Source: Axinella damicornis (lineage: Eukaryota > Porifera > Demospongiae > Axinellida > Axinellidae). From it: 64,000 bases of DNA. The position numbers and the translations under genes are program-made. Where the stretch lies: contig OZ007512.1 in assembly GCA_963931865.1 (NCBI GenBank), forward strand, positions 5,788,883-5,852,882, written 5' to 3'. The notes beneath the pieces are model-generated. The model searched no databases, was not told the origin of the DNA, and was given only the letters and a program-made list of their open reading frames with translations. Shown here piece after piece: positions 55,301 through 64,000 of this stretch (positions are counted from its first letter, which is position 1; each line of letters opens with the position of its first letter).

Positions 55301-58300
55301 ATTTTTTACTGTAGGTGTGCAGCTAATTGCTGAGACCCATCCCACTTAGTACTGGCCATAGTATAACTGTATTGTATGATACTTGTTTAACAGGTTGACC
55401 TGGTTCTTACTGTTGAGGAATTGCTGCCAAAGAAGATTCAACGCTATTTCACTGTCGGTTGTCGGTTTGCTTATCCCAATCGCAAATTCACCACTTGGGA
55501 GGAATTGCAGTATGCCATCTGGGGTGGCGAGCGTTACAACACTCGTGACAACATCAATGCATTTCTCAAGCCCCCAATGGTAAGCCTGTGATATCCTGTA
55601 CTTATTCTAATACATGTACAACCTTACATCCAATATGAGGGAAAAATTCTATTCCTGGAATCCAAGCCTAGTAGCACATGTACGCTAATCAAATTAGGTA
55701 CTAGGAAATTTACCGATCAAAACAACATCAGTACCCAGAACTATAGTTTACAAAGTATGTCAAGTAGCAGTTGAGGCCAATTTCCTGGAATAGCAAAGTG
55801 CCTGCCTGGAGTGGCAGTTGATGTCCATTTTCTGAAATAGTCATGTAATATCTATTGGCAAGCTGCTTTTTTGTCTCGGCACCAAAGTGCTGAGACACAG
55901 TGCTGGATGCGTAGGTACGTGGTTCTACACAAGAGTGCCATGATAGCCTCATTCCCAGGCTCCTCCCCAGCTTTTGTTGCATATACTGTTTTTGTACAGT
56001 ATGCGACAAAAACGCTGGGGAGGAGCCTGCAGAAATGCAATGATAGATTTACTTCACAACATAAAACTACGTAGTCGCGCAAGCGGCACGGTAGCTAAGT
56101 GACAAGAAGCTAGCCATGTTTACAGGCAAGAATGGTAGACTGGTAGTTTAGTCCACTGCAAGGCTAAGGTGCAACAGCTTAAATATGCTCTAGCACTCAA
56201 TCACAGCCATGCCTTGTGACCAATCAGCACCACCCATTCAGTCACGCCTTGCAATATGGGTGGATATTGCACTCCGTGTCTATTAGGGAATATTATTGGT
56301 AATTGTTCGTCTTGCATGGATTGCAGATTCCTTGTGCAATATATTTTTTGTAACCACTCACTCTATCCAAGAATGAAGAAGAACCACCCAGAGACTACTA
56401 TGAAATTGCTCTTTTTGCAGGATCACAGCGAGGAGGTGCATCACAAGACTGACACTCTACTGAGAGAGGTGGATGAAGTCAAAAGGACAGTCGCTGAGCT
56501 GACTAAGCGAGACCAGGTACTTCACAAAGATTAATGGGCATATCCATGCATTAGAGACACAAAGGATACATGTATGCCATTCTACAGTTACCACATCAAA
56601 TTTTAATATGGTAACCACATCAAATTATTTCAATATGGTTACGAGGGGCGACCGCACTCCTGGTAGCCGCGGTTAAACGGTAGCACAAGCTAAGTGTGAC
56701 AGTTCGTTCCAATTATCACACATCACGTGAGTACCATGCTAGCTATATAATTATAAATTACTTACTCAAGTACCATTCATAGTCGCGTTGCAACCCCACC
56801 GTAGCACAAGCTAAGTGCAATTCGTTCCAATTAACGCAGATGCCACGTGGCAACCACGCTTAGTCGATCGCGAGCATTGGCGACCAAAAGGAAGGCAAGA
56901 CGTTATTACAGCACTAACCACATCAAATTATTTATAATATATGAACAGTGCTCTGACATGGACTCCTGCTAGTGTCTGTGCCACCACCCTTGGTTGGTAA
57001 CTGTGCCAGAGGCTGTTGGGGTGCCTGGGTGGCAGACAAGTGCAAAGGCATCTTGCCTTTATACATTGGCCTACTGTATGTACGGTCTGAAAGTGCTATT
57101 TTGTGGAAAGAATGGCTTGAGTTACCTACGTATGTATGTACAATGGAAGATCTCATTTAGCAGATGAAATTCACTTTTCACTCCTACAAAGTGAACTAAT
57201 TTTATGCTATTAGCAGACGCATGGTAGTTTTTACCACATTCATTCACACGCTGATCAGAACGGAACCCACATGCAGTACTAGATATTCTTGCATGGAATG
57301 CAGATTTCTTGAATAATATCTTATACTTGTTGTGATGTATTCAGGATCACAGCGAGGAGGTGCAACACAAGACCGACACACTACTGAGTGAGGTGGATGA
57401 AGTCAAAAGGACAGTTGTTGAGCAGGTACTTCAAAGATTAATGCATTATATCAGAGACAAAGGATACAACATGTATGCAATTCTATGCTTTTATACCACA
57501 TCATATTTTAATATGGTAATTACCCACATCACTCAATATTGGTTCCGGCATGGACTCCTGCTACGTGCTAACCACACTTGTTCCAGAGGCTGTTGAGGTG
57601 CCTGGGTGGCAGACAAGTGCAGAGGCATCATGCCTTTTTACTCATTCTCCATTGGCCTATCTACGGCCTGCAAGCAATAAGCAATTTTAATGAAAGAATG
57701 GCTTGGGTTACCTGTGGCATGGGAGGCTTGCTATGAATACTGCTGTCATATGAAAGTGTGCCCAAATATGGAGTAATGCCCACCCCAGCTCAATTTCCTC
57801 TATAATAGTGCCAAGTTTCCTGTAATAAATGCCCACCAGTTTCATGTGGGATGGCATTGCGCGTCCGAAGTACTCGTACGGTTGGTTGGAGCGTGTTGAA
57901 AAACATGCGGTATGTAACCTCTCATCTCCATTTTTGAATCACTCAGCCTGTACGATTTACCAATTGCAAGTCTGGCACAATTGAACCGACTGCAATCAGA
58001 CATATGGTACGTGTCTTAAATTGACACCCATCTGCCGAACCATTTCCATCACTGGTCCGGGTTTCCGCTACAACCACCAAATGCAGCTCTAGCTGGAAGA
58101 ACTAAACACAGCTCCAGAAGCAACCTCCTGAAATCTTCCAACTTTCAGGTGAAGCCTTCCAATTTGCGTTGTAGCCTTCCAAACTTCGATACCGTACCAA
58201 CCTATGCACTACAGTTGTGGGAGAGTGATGGATGCTAACTGATCGTACACGAGTACAATATGCTGAAACAATATTAATCCATGCACCCCCTCATTGGTAA

Positions 58301-59874
58301 ACATTGTACGTACCACCTGTTGGCACTCTTTCATAAGACTAACATGTACTTGGGATATACCATGCAGTATTGGGCTATTATATCAGCCCCACCCACTTGG
58401 TGGATCATGTGATCCTCCACAACAGTTTAGGAGAGGTGATTGACAATGCTGCCAAAGGATTATTTTCAGGCGAATAAGAATTTCCTTATTTGCAAGTCAG
58501 TGAGAGCTTCCTTGCTCTTGCAAGTGAGATGCCAAGATGGACTAACGTTTACTGAGGTGGAGGTCAGCCTTCATTCATTAGTGCACATCATCGCTATACT
58601 AAACGGTCAATCTAACGTAGGTGCCAGTTTTTGCTTCGGTTTTGCTTCCCAGACGTACTGTATCGTATCAATGCTGGTGGGTGAAGCTTGACACAAGATG
58701 GACAGACATACATATATGGCTGACTAAAATTCTTGACTTGACACAAAATGGACAGACATGATATTATTATGGCTGACTAAATTCATAGTTGTCGACCCTC
58801 ATTTGTGGCTAGGAAGCAGATGTAGATTTACGTTAATTATGTACCTCTCAAAACATAATTATACCTGAGCTGAAAGCACTCTGGCTGGTTCTTAGAGGAC
58901 CATGTGATCCCAAGAGTGGATGGGGATATAATTTTGAGTGATTTAGTGAGTCCAAAGCTCTCAGGACCTCAGCTACGTAGAGTTATCGTACGTAGACATT
59001 GTGTATTCAGCTCCCATGCATGAAGCTGCCATGCCTCAACTGGCTACATTAGCCGCTTGAGCACACTATGAATCAGCATTGCATTCAGCTGCTGAAAATC
59101 ATCCACTATAATTGTGTGTTATTTCTGCAGCAGGAGCTAGTGCTCAGCAAGGTTGACAGAATGGAGGAGAGGATTTCAGACCTTGCTGAACACAACAAGG
59201 TGCTTGAGGAGCTGATCCGAGAGATGTTCTAGTTGTGTGTTGTTGTTGCTTTGCCTCCCAAACAGTATTATGTCAATGCTGGTGGGTGAAGCTTGACACA
59301 AGATGGGCAGACATACATATAATATTATATGGCTGACTAAAATTCATACACAGATGTCGACCCTCATTTGTGGCGATGAGGCAGATGTGGTTTTACGTTA
59401 CAATTATGCACATTTCAAAGTTCATAGCTACTTGGTCTGGTCTGGGGCAGTTCTTAGAGGACCATGTGATCCCAAGAGTGGATGGGGATATAGTTGAGTG
59501 ATTTAGTGAGTCCAAAGCTCTCAGGACCTCAGCTAGGTAGAGTTACCGTGTGTAGACATTGTGTATTCAGCTCCCATGCATGAAGCTGCCATGTCTCAAC
59601 TGGCTATACATTAGCTGCTTGAGCACATGCACTATGAATCAGCATTGCATTCAGCTGCTGACCATATTGTGCATTATTTCTGCAACAGGAGCTAGTGCTC
59701 AGCAAGGTTGATAGACTGGAGGAGACAGTTTCAAAGCTTGCTGAACGCAACAAGGTGCTTGAGGAGCTTGCTGAACGCAGCAAGGTGCTTGAGGAGATTG
59801 CTGAACGCAACAAGGTGCTTGAGGAGCTGATCCGAGAGATGTCACTGAAGCTGGGGACTGGAGCAGACACGTGA
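44575..59874 (+). CDS. TRPA-like ankyrin-repeat cation channel (5' incomplete)
   Basis: Exons: 44575-44725, 45095-45247, 45828-45945, 47836-47954, 49571-49685, 49973-50138, 50335-50509, 50883-50969, 51719-52137, 52486-52686, 53801-53869, 55394-55579, 56421-56516, 57345-57425 and a terminal exon at 59131-59232 or 59689-59874. Phases agree at every junction except 45945/47836, where at least one exon is missing. Ankyrin units (TPLHYAAKSGRTEAVKLLLE, TPLHLACEHGHPGIAKFILE, TPLHYAAAARDNSDQLVAML) are followed by DCALAILRTPQWAKALRYS and HPLVGSLLHYKWKTFGQYG, then S1-S6, a pore helix and filter IIKTMTMTTGEFDFDSI, S6 and NMLVGLAVDDIKGIQEEAAL, the post-S6 region that marks TRPA rather than TRPN or TRPC. 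About 745 residues are visible; TRPA proteins usually exceed 1,000, so most ankyrin repeats lie in or beyond the gap. Expected to be a plasma-membrane calcium-permeable channel gated by chemical, thermal or mechanical stimuli. The tail is coiled coil. Possible ATTAAA poly(A) signal at 60181. Confidence 0.85.
44845..44960. repeat. dispersed repeat with GACCAGATCTCCC core
   Basis: Copy of the repeat at 17690 and 22070 in a channel intron; its right end runs into gaacggccagggaatgagga, like a fold-back arm. Confidence 0.55.
45320..45466. mobile_element. 147-bp fold-back element in channel intron
   Basis: catcaccatagtacgtacta, gctataccgg and attgttac are mirrored by gtaacaat, ccggtatagc and ggtactatggtgat. 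Confidence 0.7.
45649..45735. repeat. 33-bp tandem repeat, about three copies
   Basis: Unit ccaataactggcagctgtac then ggtcggtccacg. Confidence 0.85.
45984..46021 (+). repeat. poly-G tract (38 G)
   Basis: Uninterrupted run beginning 38 bases inside the intron after channel exon 45828-45945, on the sense strand. Confidence 0.95.
46825..47012. repeat. dispersed repeat, copy 2 (pair with 35340-35520)
   Basis: gcagtgcaaagcacgaaggt, tttttccacgcttcgcgcgg and the end ctggatccgcccctgg. A better-kept copy than the one at 35340. Confidence 0.65.
47404..47684. mobile_element. 281-bp fold-back element
   Basis: Arms of about 110 bp: gattttgcaaatcacctcct, gagctcactctctc, caaatgagggtcgaaac (complement) and the mirror arm ending gatttgcaaaatcagtcagc. 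The loop is about 60 bases. Arms differ at several sites, so it is older than the 26.1-kb palindrome. Confidence 0.8.
49125..49260. repeat. TTCCGA-rich repeat copy
   Basis: cttcggaagaaacctcagag, ttccgattctcgcaag and ttccgatttgcggcaaggct; related to 8484-8745. Confidence 0.55.
49755..49912. repeat. TTCCGA-rich repeat copy
   Basis: cttcggaagaagccttc repeated three times, ending ctcagcatcaattttaaag, the same end as the copy against the kinase exon. Confidence 0.6.
50258..50290 (+). repeat. poly-C tract (33 C)
   Basis: Preceded by eight C and a T. Ends 44 bases before channel exon 50335-50509, where it would serve as an extreme polypyrimidine tract. Confidence 0.95.
50335..50509 (+). CDS. channel exon: pre-S1 and S1
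   Basis: VQEGRLKLLKHPLVGSLLHY then WKTFGQYGYF and the hydrophobic S1 NMLLYIIFLIFLTTFALVTL. Phase 0 in, 1 out. The HPLV...KW signature is shared by TRPA channels. Confidence 0.88.
51060..51430. repeat. direct repeat of about 138 bp spacing in channel intron
   Basis: gactcatggagaccatgcat then tttgtgtgtgcatg occurs near 51222 and 51357. aagtgatatgcaaa / aagtgatacgcaaa with gctggtataagcctta occurs near 51078 and 51300. Confidence 0.75.
51719..52137 (+). CDS. channel exon: S2 to S5
   Basis: RRFILSAAVIIFVISIVELA (S2), VLDWVNWMEVLIFVCSIIFV (S3), WQLGAVAIFLGWIDLIVFIQ (S4, without the regular Arg ladder of voltage-gated channels), IYVLMFVNILYTFLRTVMLS and LLLVIAFSLTFYMAFFEP (S4-S5 linker and S5). 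Phase 1 in, 0 out. Reading past the donor gives a further 85 codons only because the intron and its CA repeat happen to be open. Confidence 0.9.
52273..52400. repeat. (CA)n microsatellite
   Basis: About 125 bases of CA with a few TA, in the intron just before the pore exon. Confidence 0.95.
52486..52686 (+). CDS. channel exon: pore and S6
   Basis: PFSTPGRAIIKTMTMTTGEF (pore helix and filter, acidic GEFDFDS), a polar turret, then FTLWIIFVIIMPILLINMLV (S6). Phase 0-0, 67 codons. The acidic residue after TTG is consistent with a calcium-permeable pore. Confidence 0.9.
53365..53470. repeat. copy of the 3' end of the 21.0-21.5 kb ORF
   Basis: gatttgatctaatctcagag, ctatagctagct and tgtccaacacttgtatcagt match 21022-21115. 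Not open here. Confidence 0.65.
54123..54412. mobile_element. 290-bp fold-back element in channel intron
   Basis: cacaggaaaaa, cgggactggacggg, caccgtccacttgccgttcg and agtctgtggtgg are mirrored across a loop of about 70 bases by ccaccatggact, cgaatggcaagcggacggtg, cccgtccagtc and tttttcctgtg. Confidence 0.8.
54718..55245. repeat. 20-bp tandem repeat, about 26 copies
   Basis: Unit gttaggtcttccagagctac, with point variants (gcagagctat, ccatagctac). In the channel intron before exon 55394. Confidence 0.92.
55394..55579 (+). CDS. channel exon: cytoplasmic C-terminal domain
   Basis: VDLVLTVEELLPKKIQRYFT, VGCRFAYPNRKFTTWEELQY, then an Asn-rich end FLKPPM. 62 codons, phase 0-0. Follows the TRP-like helix exon 53801-53869. 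Not a named domain, but positioned like the TRPA post-helix beta-strand segment. Confidence 0.75.
55949..56031. mobile_element. fold-back family copy (GCATACTG subfamily)
   Basis: tagcctcattcccaggctcc, tccccagctttt, and the mirror cagtatgcgacaaaaacgct, ggggaggagcct. The right terminus is lost. Confidence 0.75.
56421..56516 (+). CDS. channel coiled-coil exon, copy 1
   Basis: DHSEEVHHKTDTLLREVDEV then KRTVAELTKRDQ: heptad-spaced Leu/Val, 32 codons, phase 0-0. Duplicated at 57345 together with downstream intron sequence. Confidence 0.75.
57345..57425 (+). CDS. channel coiled-coil exon, copy 2
   Basis: DHSEEVQHKTDTLLSEVDEV then KRTVVEQ: 27 codons, phase 0-0. Five codons shorter than copy 1. Because both are symmetric, they can be used together or as alternatives. 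Confidence 0.75.
58110..58200. repeat. CTTCC-rich repeat remnant
   Basis: ctccagaagcaacctcctga, ccttccaatttgcgttgtag and ccttccaaacttcg; resembles the 49.1-kb and 8.5-kb TTCCGA repeats. Confidence 0.4.
59131..59232 (+). CDS. channel terminal exon, version 1
   Basis: After ttctgcag: QELVLSKVDRMEERISDLAE, HNKVLEELIREMF and TAG. Coiled coil, 34 codons with stop. Lies in the first unit of a tandem duplication of about 560-600 bp (58670-59232 and 59270-59874). Confidence 0.72.
   Translation, partial: QELVLSKVDRMEERISDLAEHNKVLEELIREMF
59689..59874 (+). CDS. channel terminal exon, version 2
   Basis: After caacag: ELVLSKVDRLEETVSKL, then three 10-residue repeats (LAERNKVLEE, LAERSKVLEE, IAERNKVLEE), LIREMSLKLGTGADT and TGA. 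62 codons with stop. The 30-bp repeat has lengthened the coiled coil relative to version 1. Confidence 0.75.
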   Translation, partial: ELVLSKVDRLEETVSKLAERNKVLEELAERSKVLEEIAERNKVLEELIREMSLKLGTGADT

Positions 59875-60622
59875 CCTTTAAACCCGACTTGCATAAATTG
59901 AGAGTTGAGCTGATAGTGCTAGGGTAGAATAATTTGAGCTGACACATGTAAGGTTTTTGCTAATTTTACACATAGCATGCTGGATTAGATTTCAGGTAAC
60001 AACTTTCTAGTTGTTTGTAGCTGTTGAAGAACAGTGTGCTAAATACAAATGCTAGGTCATGGATTATAAACAGACTGTAATCATTGTGCAGTTAATTTTA
60101 GGTTCATGATTTTCAGTGTACTAGACTGAAGGAGTACTTGATATTTGAGTGGACTTCTTTGAGACGTATTTGACACAATGATTAAAATATTATTCTGCTG
60201 TGTTTACTTGGCATGCTGGATTACATGGTATGGTATATTATTGTATGTGCTGTAGTTTTGAGTTGAAATTTTAAGTGTTCTAGACCTAGGATGTACTCAC
60301 TCAGTGAAACATTATTGGATGGCGATTACTGAATGTAGCGCTGGTTGATCGGACTTACACCAGTCAAGATTTCCAATTGCGGAGGACCATTTTTATACCG
60401 TAACAATGGCCAAAATAATAGGGTAAATACTACACGTGTAGATATAGATCATCATATCAGCTAGACAGAGACCACCCAAGAAAGCAAGAACTTAAGTATG
60501 ATATAAAATTATGCATGGTTGGGGTTCTCACCCGTAAAGATTTGAACTAGCTGACGATCCAATTGCAAAGGCCGGATCGAAGAGGAGTAAGGAGGCCTCA
60601 CCAATTGAAAAGGAGCTGGGTG
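59875..60622. other. 3' flank of channel gene
   Basis: AT-rich. ATTAAA at about 60181 followed by a T/G-rich stretch could be the poly(A) site. No other gene seen. Confidence 0.4.
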
Positions 60623-60716
60623 CACGGACTTCATTTCCTCCCACATCACTCCTAAATTCCAAAAGCATGCTTAAGGAATTTAGGAGTGATGTGCATGGGA
60701 GGAAATGAAGTCCGTG
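60623..60716. mobile_element. 94-bp fold-back element
   Basis: cacggacttcatttcctccc then acatcactcctaaattcc and the mirror arm, around aaaagcatgctta. Confidence 0.8.
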
Positions 60717-60845
60717 TGACATAATATAATAGACGGAGATGTATTGATATAATATTATTATCCAAATGGATAAATACTTGGGAAAAGAATTTGCAGGTGT
60801 CATGCGGTCATGCTGATCATGTCAGATGCAGGCTACCTGCGTCAG

Positions 60846-60920
60846 CCTCGATCGTTCCCAGGCCTCCACGTACGTCATGCTGGGTGGTGAGGATTATAAT
60901 ATTATATATATGAGGCTAAT
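60846..60920. mobile_element. degenerate fold-back family copy
   Basis: Begins cctcgatcgttcccaggcct and ends tatatgaggcta; the interior is decayed. Confidence 0.45.
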
Positions 60921-61018
60921 AATTAACATCATGATCAGTCATGCGCATGTGTAAACATCGATCACTCATCATTACAGTCATAGATGTACACATGAGGATC
61001 ATGCAAATTTAGTCCGTG

Positions 61019-61062
61019 TGGCCAGATCCTATTCCACACCAAGGGTGGAATGGGATCTGGTC
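61019..61062. mobile_element. 44-bp hairpin
   Basis: tggccagatcctattccaca and tggaatgggatctggtca around a short loop. Same size class as the 44-bp element at 41199 but a different sequence. Confidence 0.6.
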
Positions 61063-61424
61063 AGGTGAGACCATGCAGGATCAAAGTGATAATCTTTCTT
61101 TGCATCAACCAACTTGTGTTCAAAAAATATGATTGTTTAAACTTGTGCTGCGATGCCAATTGTATGCATACAAATCCCAAAAATTGCACAACATGTTTTG
61201 ATTACAAACCATGGCAAGATTAGTATTAAATTTACAATCAAGTTCTACATGATGATTTTGGAGTCTGTTGCAGAGACTACGAGGGACAAGTCTTGCAGTA
61301 TAATGTGTGCCACTGGTGTACAGCTGTGTATGGTTCATCTTGAGTAAGAACCTCTTCTCGTAGCATAGAATCAGTCTCCATACGGACCTACAGCAGGGAG
61401 TACTGTACATGAGGACTCAGTCTA

Positions 61425-61755
61425 GCTGCTAGCCCCTCTCCACCCGGCAGGGAAGGTGGAGAGTCCAGTACATGAGGACTCAGTCTAGCCACTAGACCCT
61501 CTCCACCCGGCACAGAAGGTGGAGAGAGTCCAGTACATGGGGACTCAGTCTAGCCGATAGCCCCTCTCCACCCGGCACGGAAGGTGGAGAGAGTCCAGTA
61601 CATGAGGACTCAGTCTGGCCACCAGCCCCTCTCCACTGGCACAGAAGGTGGAGAGAGTCCAGTACATGAGGACTCAGTCTAGCCACTACACGTAGCCCCT
61701 CTCCACCGGGCACAGAAGGTGGAGAGAGTCCAGTACACGAGGACTCAGTCTAGCC
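61425..61755. repeat. tandem repeat of about 65 bp, five copies
   Basis: Unit gtccagtacatgaggactca, gtctagccactagcccctct, ccacccggcacagaaggtgg. Confidence 0.9.
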
Positions 61756-62060
61756 ACACACAGAACACACAAGTGGGCCTGGTGACACTTGGCAAAATTC
61801 CCAGATGTGCTGAGGTCAGCAGTTAGAAGAATTTCCAAAGAATCATGATCAAGTGAAGGTTGCTAAACCCTACACCCGCAAGCTTGACTGGCCAGGTGGA
61901 GAAGGGGTCATTTCTAATTTTTGTATGGGAAAATCTTGGGAGGCCGTTCACCGTATTCACAGTAATTCTTCCGTAAGTATACATGTATACCCTGCCTTCA
62001 AACTTTCTGACGATGTACACTTATTAGCAAAAAATGCTCTTAGAGAGTGAAAGCTGGGGC
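61756..62060. other. no gene seen
   Basis: Short open frames on both strands, no motif. Confidence 0.35.
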
Positions 62061-62069
62061 TGCGTCCGG

Positions 62070-62290
62070 AAACCCCCTACTGTCTGGAACCCCCTACTGT
62101 CTGGAACCCCCTACTGTCTGGAACCCCCTACTGTCCGGAAATCCCCTTCTGTCTGGAAACCCCCTACTGTCTGGAACTCCCTACTGTCCGGAAACCCCCT
62201 ACTGTCCGGAAACCCCCTACTGTCCGGAAACCCCCTACTGTCCGGAAACCCCCTACTGTCCGGAAACCCCCTACTGTCCGGAAACCCCAC
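62070..62290. repeat. 17-18 bp tandem repeat, about twelve copies
   Basis: Unit ggaaaccccctactgtcc with a ggaacc variant. The repeating SGNPLL frames are artefacts. Confidence 0.92.
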
Positions 62291-62614
62291 TCCCTAACCT
62301 CACACTCTAAAATGTGTGGAAGCAGGTCTATCAATGTACAATGTGTGGACCATATCTGGAGCAGTGAAATTCAAATTTTGTTTCACTTGACAGGAACACA
62401 CAGTTCCTCAATAGTGACACCTGCTCACCTGCTAAGATGAGACGTACTGTACCCACGCTCCAAAGGTCAGACTAGAGTGTACCCAGCAGCAATTACAGGG
62501 GCAATGTCCGACTTCAAACTGAATGGCAGTCCTGAAAGGAAGCATACAATGGCTGACAGCAAGTAAGCTTACATAGCTGTTACAGCTTACGGTTCAGGAT
62601 AGTTTATCGAGCTA

Positions 62615-62704
62615 CACCAATTCTTCTCTCACTCAGGAAGTTGGGAGTGGGCCGTAGGGAAACGTTTCCCTACGGCCCCACCCCAAACTTCCTGAAGAAT
62701 TGGT
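62615..62704. mobile_element. 90-bp fold-back element
   Basis: accaattcttc, aggaagttggg, gggccgtagggaaacgtttc and the mirror arm. ggttcaggat occurs just outside both ends (62591 and 62711). Confidence 0.75.
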
Positions 62705-62946
62705 AGACTAGGTTCAGGATGGAGAGCGACTAGTTGTGGTCAACTCCTCCTCCGATGATGAAAGGTTTCCCCATCATGCTACTATAATGTGGTAAGCTTA
62801 GCCAAAACTTCACACTCAAGGGATTACCCACATGTGGAATATTTATTTCTAAGTAACTTGAAAGTTAAAATTCCAAAGGACAAGTTTCGCACACAGCACA
62901 AGAGCTAATTAGACACCCCTTCTGTTCATGGTTCCTGGTAGAAGCT

Positions 62947-63023
62947 CCTCGTTTCCAGGCCGCACCCAGCTTTCCGTTGCTTGCAGTACGGTTAAGCAGA
63001 GTGGGGGTCTGGGAACGAGGCTA
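62947..63023. mobile_element. fold-back family copy
   Basis: ctcctcgtttccaggccgca, cccagctttccgttgctt and the end gtctgggaacgaggcta. Arms partly decayed. Confidence 0.6.
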
Positions 63024-63628
63024 GGTAGACGCTACATGTAGAGCAGCTGTAGCATGGCACACATGCACACCTGCACACAATACAGCAGTCTCAGCCCCAG
63101 CGTGCGTGATACTGGAAGTGAACCACACTGGGGTTAGCCTGGGTTTGGGGCTGAGACTAATAATACAGTTGAATACGTGGTCTGATGGCTACACTGGGTC
63201 CCATTCGACAGCCCTATATAGCCAACGGTGATATAGTCACAGTTACTCAAAGTGCAGTTGGTTATCTTTCTGAAGTCTCAACATATGATTCATTGTGAAT
63301 GTGCAGCAATGTTCGATTGTGCAGACTGTGCTTTAGTCCTACCGTAAACAATACGGAAATCGAGGTGTGGTGTTCACTCGATAATGTGGACACAGTGAAA
63401 ACCTTTTCAACAGGTTTTCTCAGCCTCTCGAGTGGATATCTGGTCTATGAGTTAGTAGATGCTCAAATAAGCCTTTCAGAAGGACTTCACCTCTGATTAC
63501 GAGACATACATATACCATGCTTTGCAGGTTCTTTCCAACAGCAGTGTTTCATATGGCTGCTGTAATATACTAGAACCTTAATTGGATTATTAGGAACCAC
63601 ATCTGTTTCATAGCTCTTGCTGACCTAC
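63024..63628. other. no confident gene
   Basis: Contains a hairpin-like pair near 63088-63160 (cagtctcagccccagc and ggggctgagacta). A 65-codon plus frame has no motif. Confidence 0.35.
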
Positions 63629-63746
63629 CACAACAACTTTTCCGATGAAGTTCTCTCCCTCAGTCAGCCTCTCAGGGGCTGTCTTCGTGAGGAAGGACAG
63701 ACAGAGACCTGGGCCGATGATGAAATCCCAATGTCTATCCAGAACC
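63629..63746 (-). CDS. candidate exon, function unknown
   Basis: On the minus strand between tacacag and a gtaggt donor; 118 bp, phase 2 in and 0 out. Reads VLDRHWDFIIGPGLCLSFLT, KTAPERLTEGENFIGKVVV. The composition looks like a globular enzyme domain, but I do not recognise it. Further exons would lie on the minus strand above 63746 and below 63629; none was identified. Confidence 0.4.
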
Positions 63747-63859
63747 CTGTGTATATGGATGTGTGTATTGTGTGTGTATAATGTGAGCATGCGTAAATGG
63801 ATCGTCATAATGGTACACTCCCACATAACTCCACGTGGTTATTAAGTGCATGCACAAAC

Positions 63860-64000
63860 AGTGGCTCTCTCTCCTCCACTCTACCAGCCTGGGAACCAGG
63901 TCATAACAGGCTCTCTCTCCTCCCCTCTACGAGCCAGGGAACCAGGTCATAACAGGCTCTCTCTCCTCCCCTCTACGAGCCTGGGAACCAGGTCATAGCA
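63860..64000. repeat. 46-bp tandem repeat, three copies
   Basis: Unit ggctctctctcctcccctct, acgagcctgggaaccaggtc, ataaca; continues to the end of the window. Confidence 0.9.

Overview
This is nuclear DNA of an animal, most plausibly a sponge (demosponge). The evidence is spliced genes with GT-AG introns, a TRPA-type ankyrin channel, a death-domain/ROC-COR GTPase gene, cadherin repeats, several non-LTR retrotransposon pieces, and many short inverted-repeat elements. A run of exactly 200 N (44375-44574) is a scaffold gap. The sponge assignment is inference from gene content; no marker gene settles it.

Layout. 0.2-10.1 kb holds a decayed integrase-like element, the first copy of a segmental duplication carrying a 5'-truncated LINE, the last exon of a protein kinase, and a decayed gene with an ALS2CR8/CARF-like domain. 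10.1-13.8 kb is the second copy of the duplication; it lacks the LINE but carries two insertions of its own. 13.8-15.9 kb is repeats only. 15.9-17.6 kb has four cadherin exons on the minus strand, split by GGGA-rich DNA. 18-23.3 kb holds a second integrase relic, an inverted third copy of part of the duplication, and several fold-back elements. 23.4-25.7 kb has candidate exons of an unidentified plus-strand gene ending in duplicated Gln/Glu-rich terminal exons. 25.8-31 kb is repeats, a 280-bp near-perfect palindrome and decayed exons.

The two main genes follow. On the minus strand (41513 to 30995) lies a modular gene: a short first exon, three death-domain exons, one 2,052-bp exon encoding a ROC GTPase plus COR, three small linker exons and a fourth death domain. 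Every exon junction that can be read is phase 1. The first death-domain exon has a frameshift and the ROC-COR exon has one in-frame TGA. On the plus strand (44575 to 59874) lies a TRPA-like cation channel: ankyrin repeats, six membrane segments, a pore and a coiled-coil tail. It has duplicated coiled-coil exons and two alternative terminal exons. Its 5' end is lost in the gap. 60-64 kb is mostly hairpins and tandem repeats, plus one unidentified candidate exon.

The genes do not form a pathway. The common theme is heavy traffic of small inverted-repeat transposons, several of which can be dated as insertions because an empty site or clean target duplication is present in the same window.
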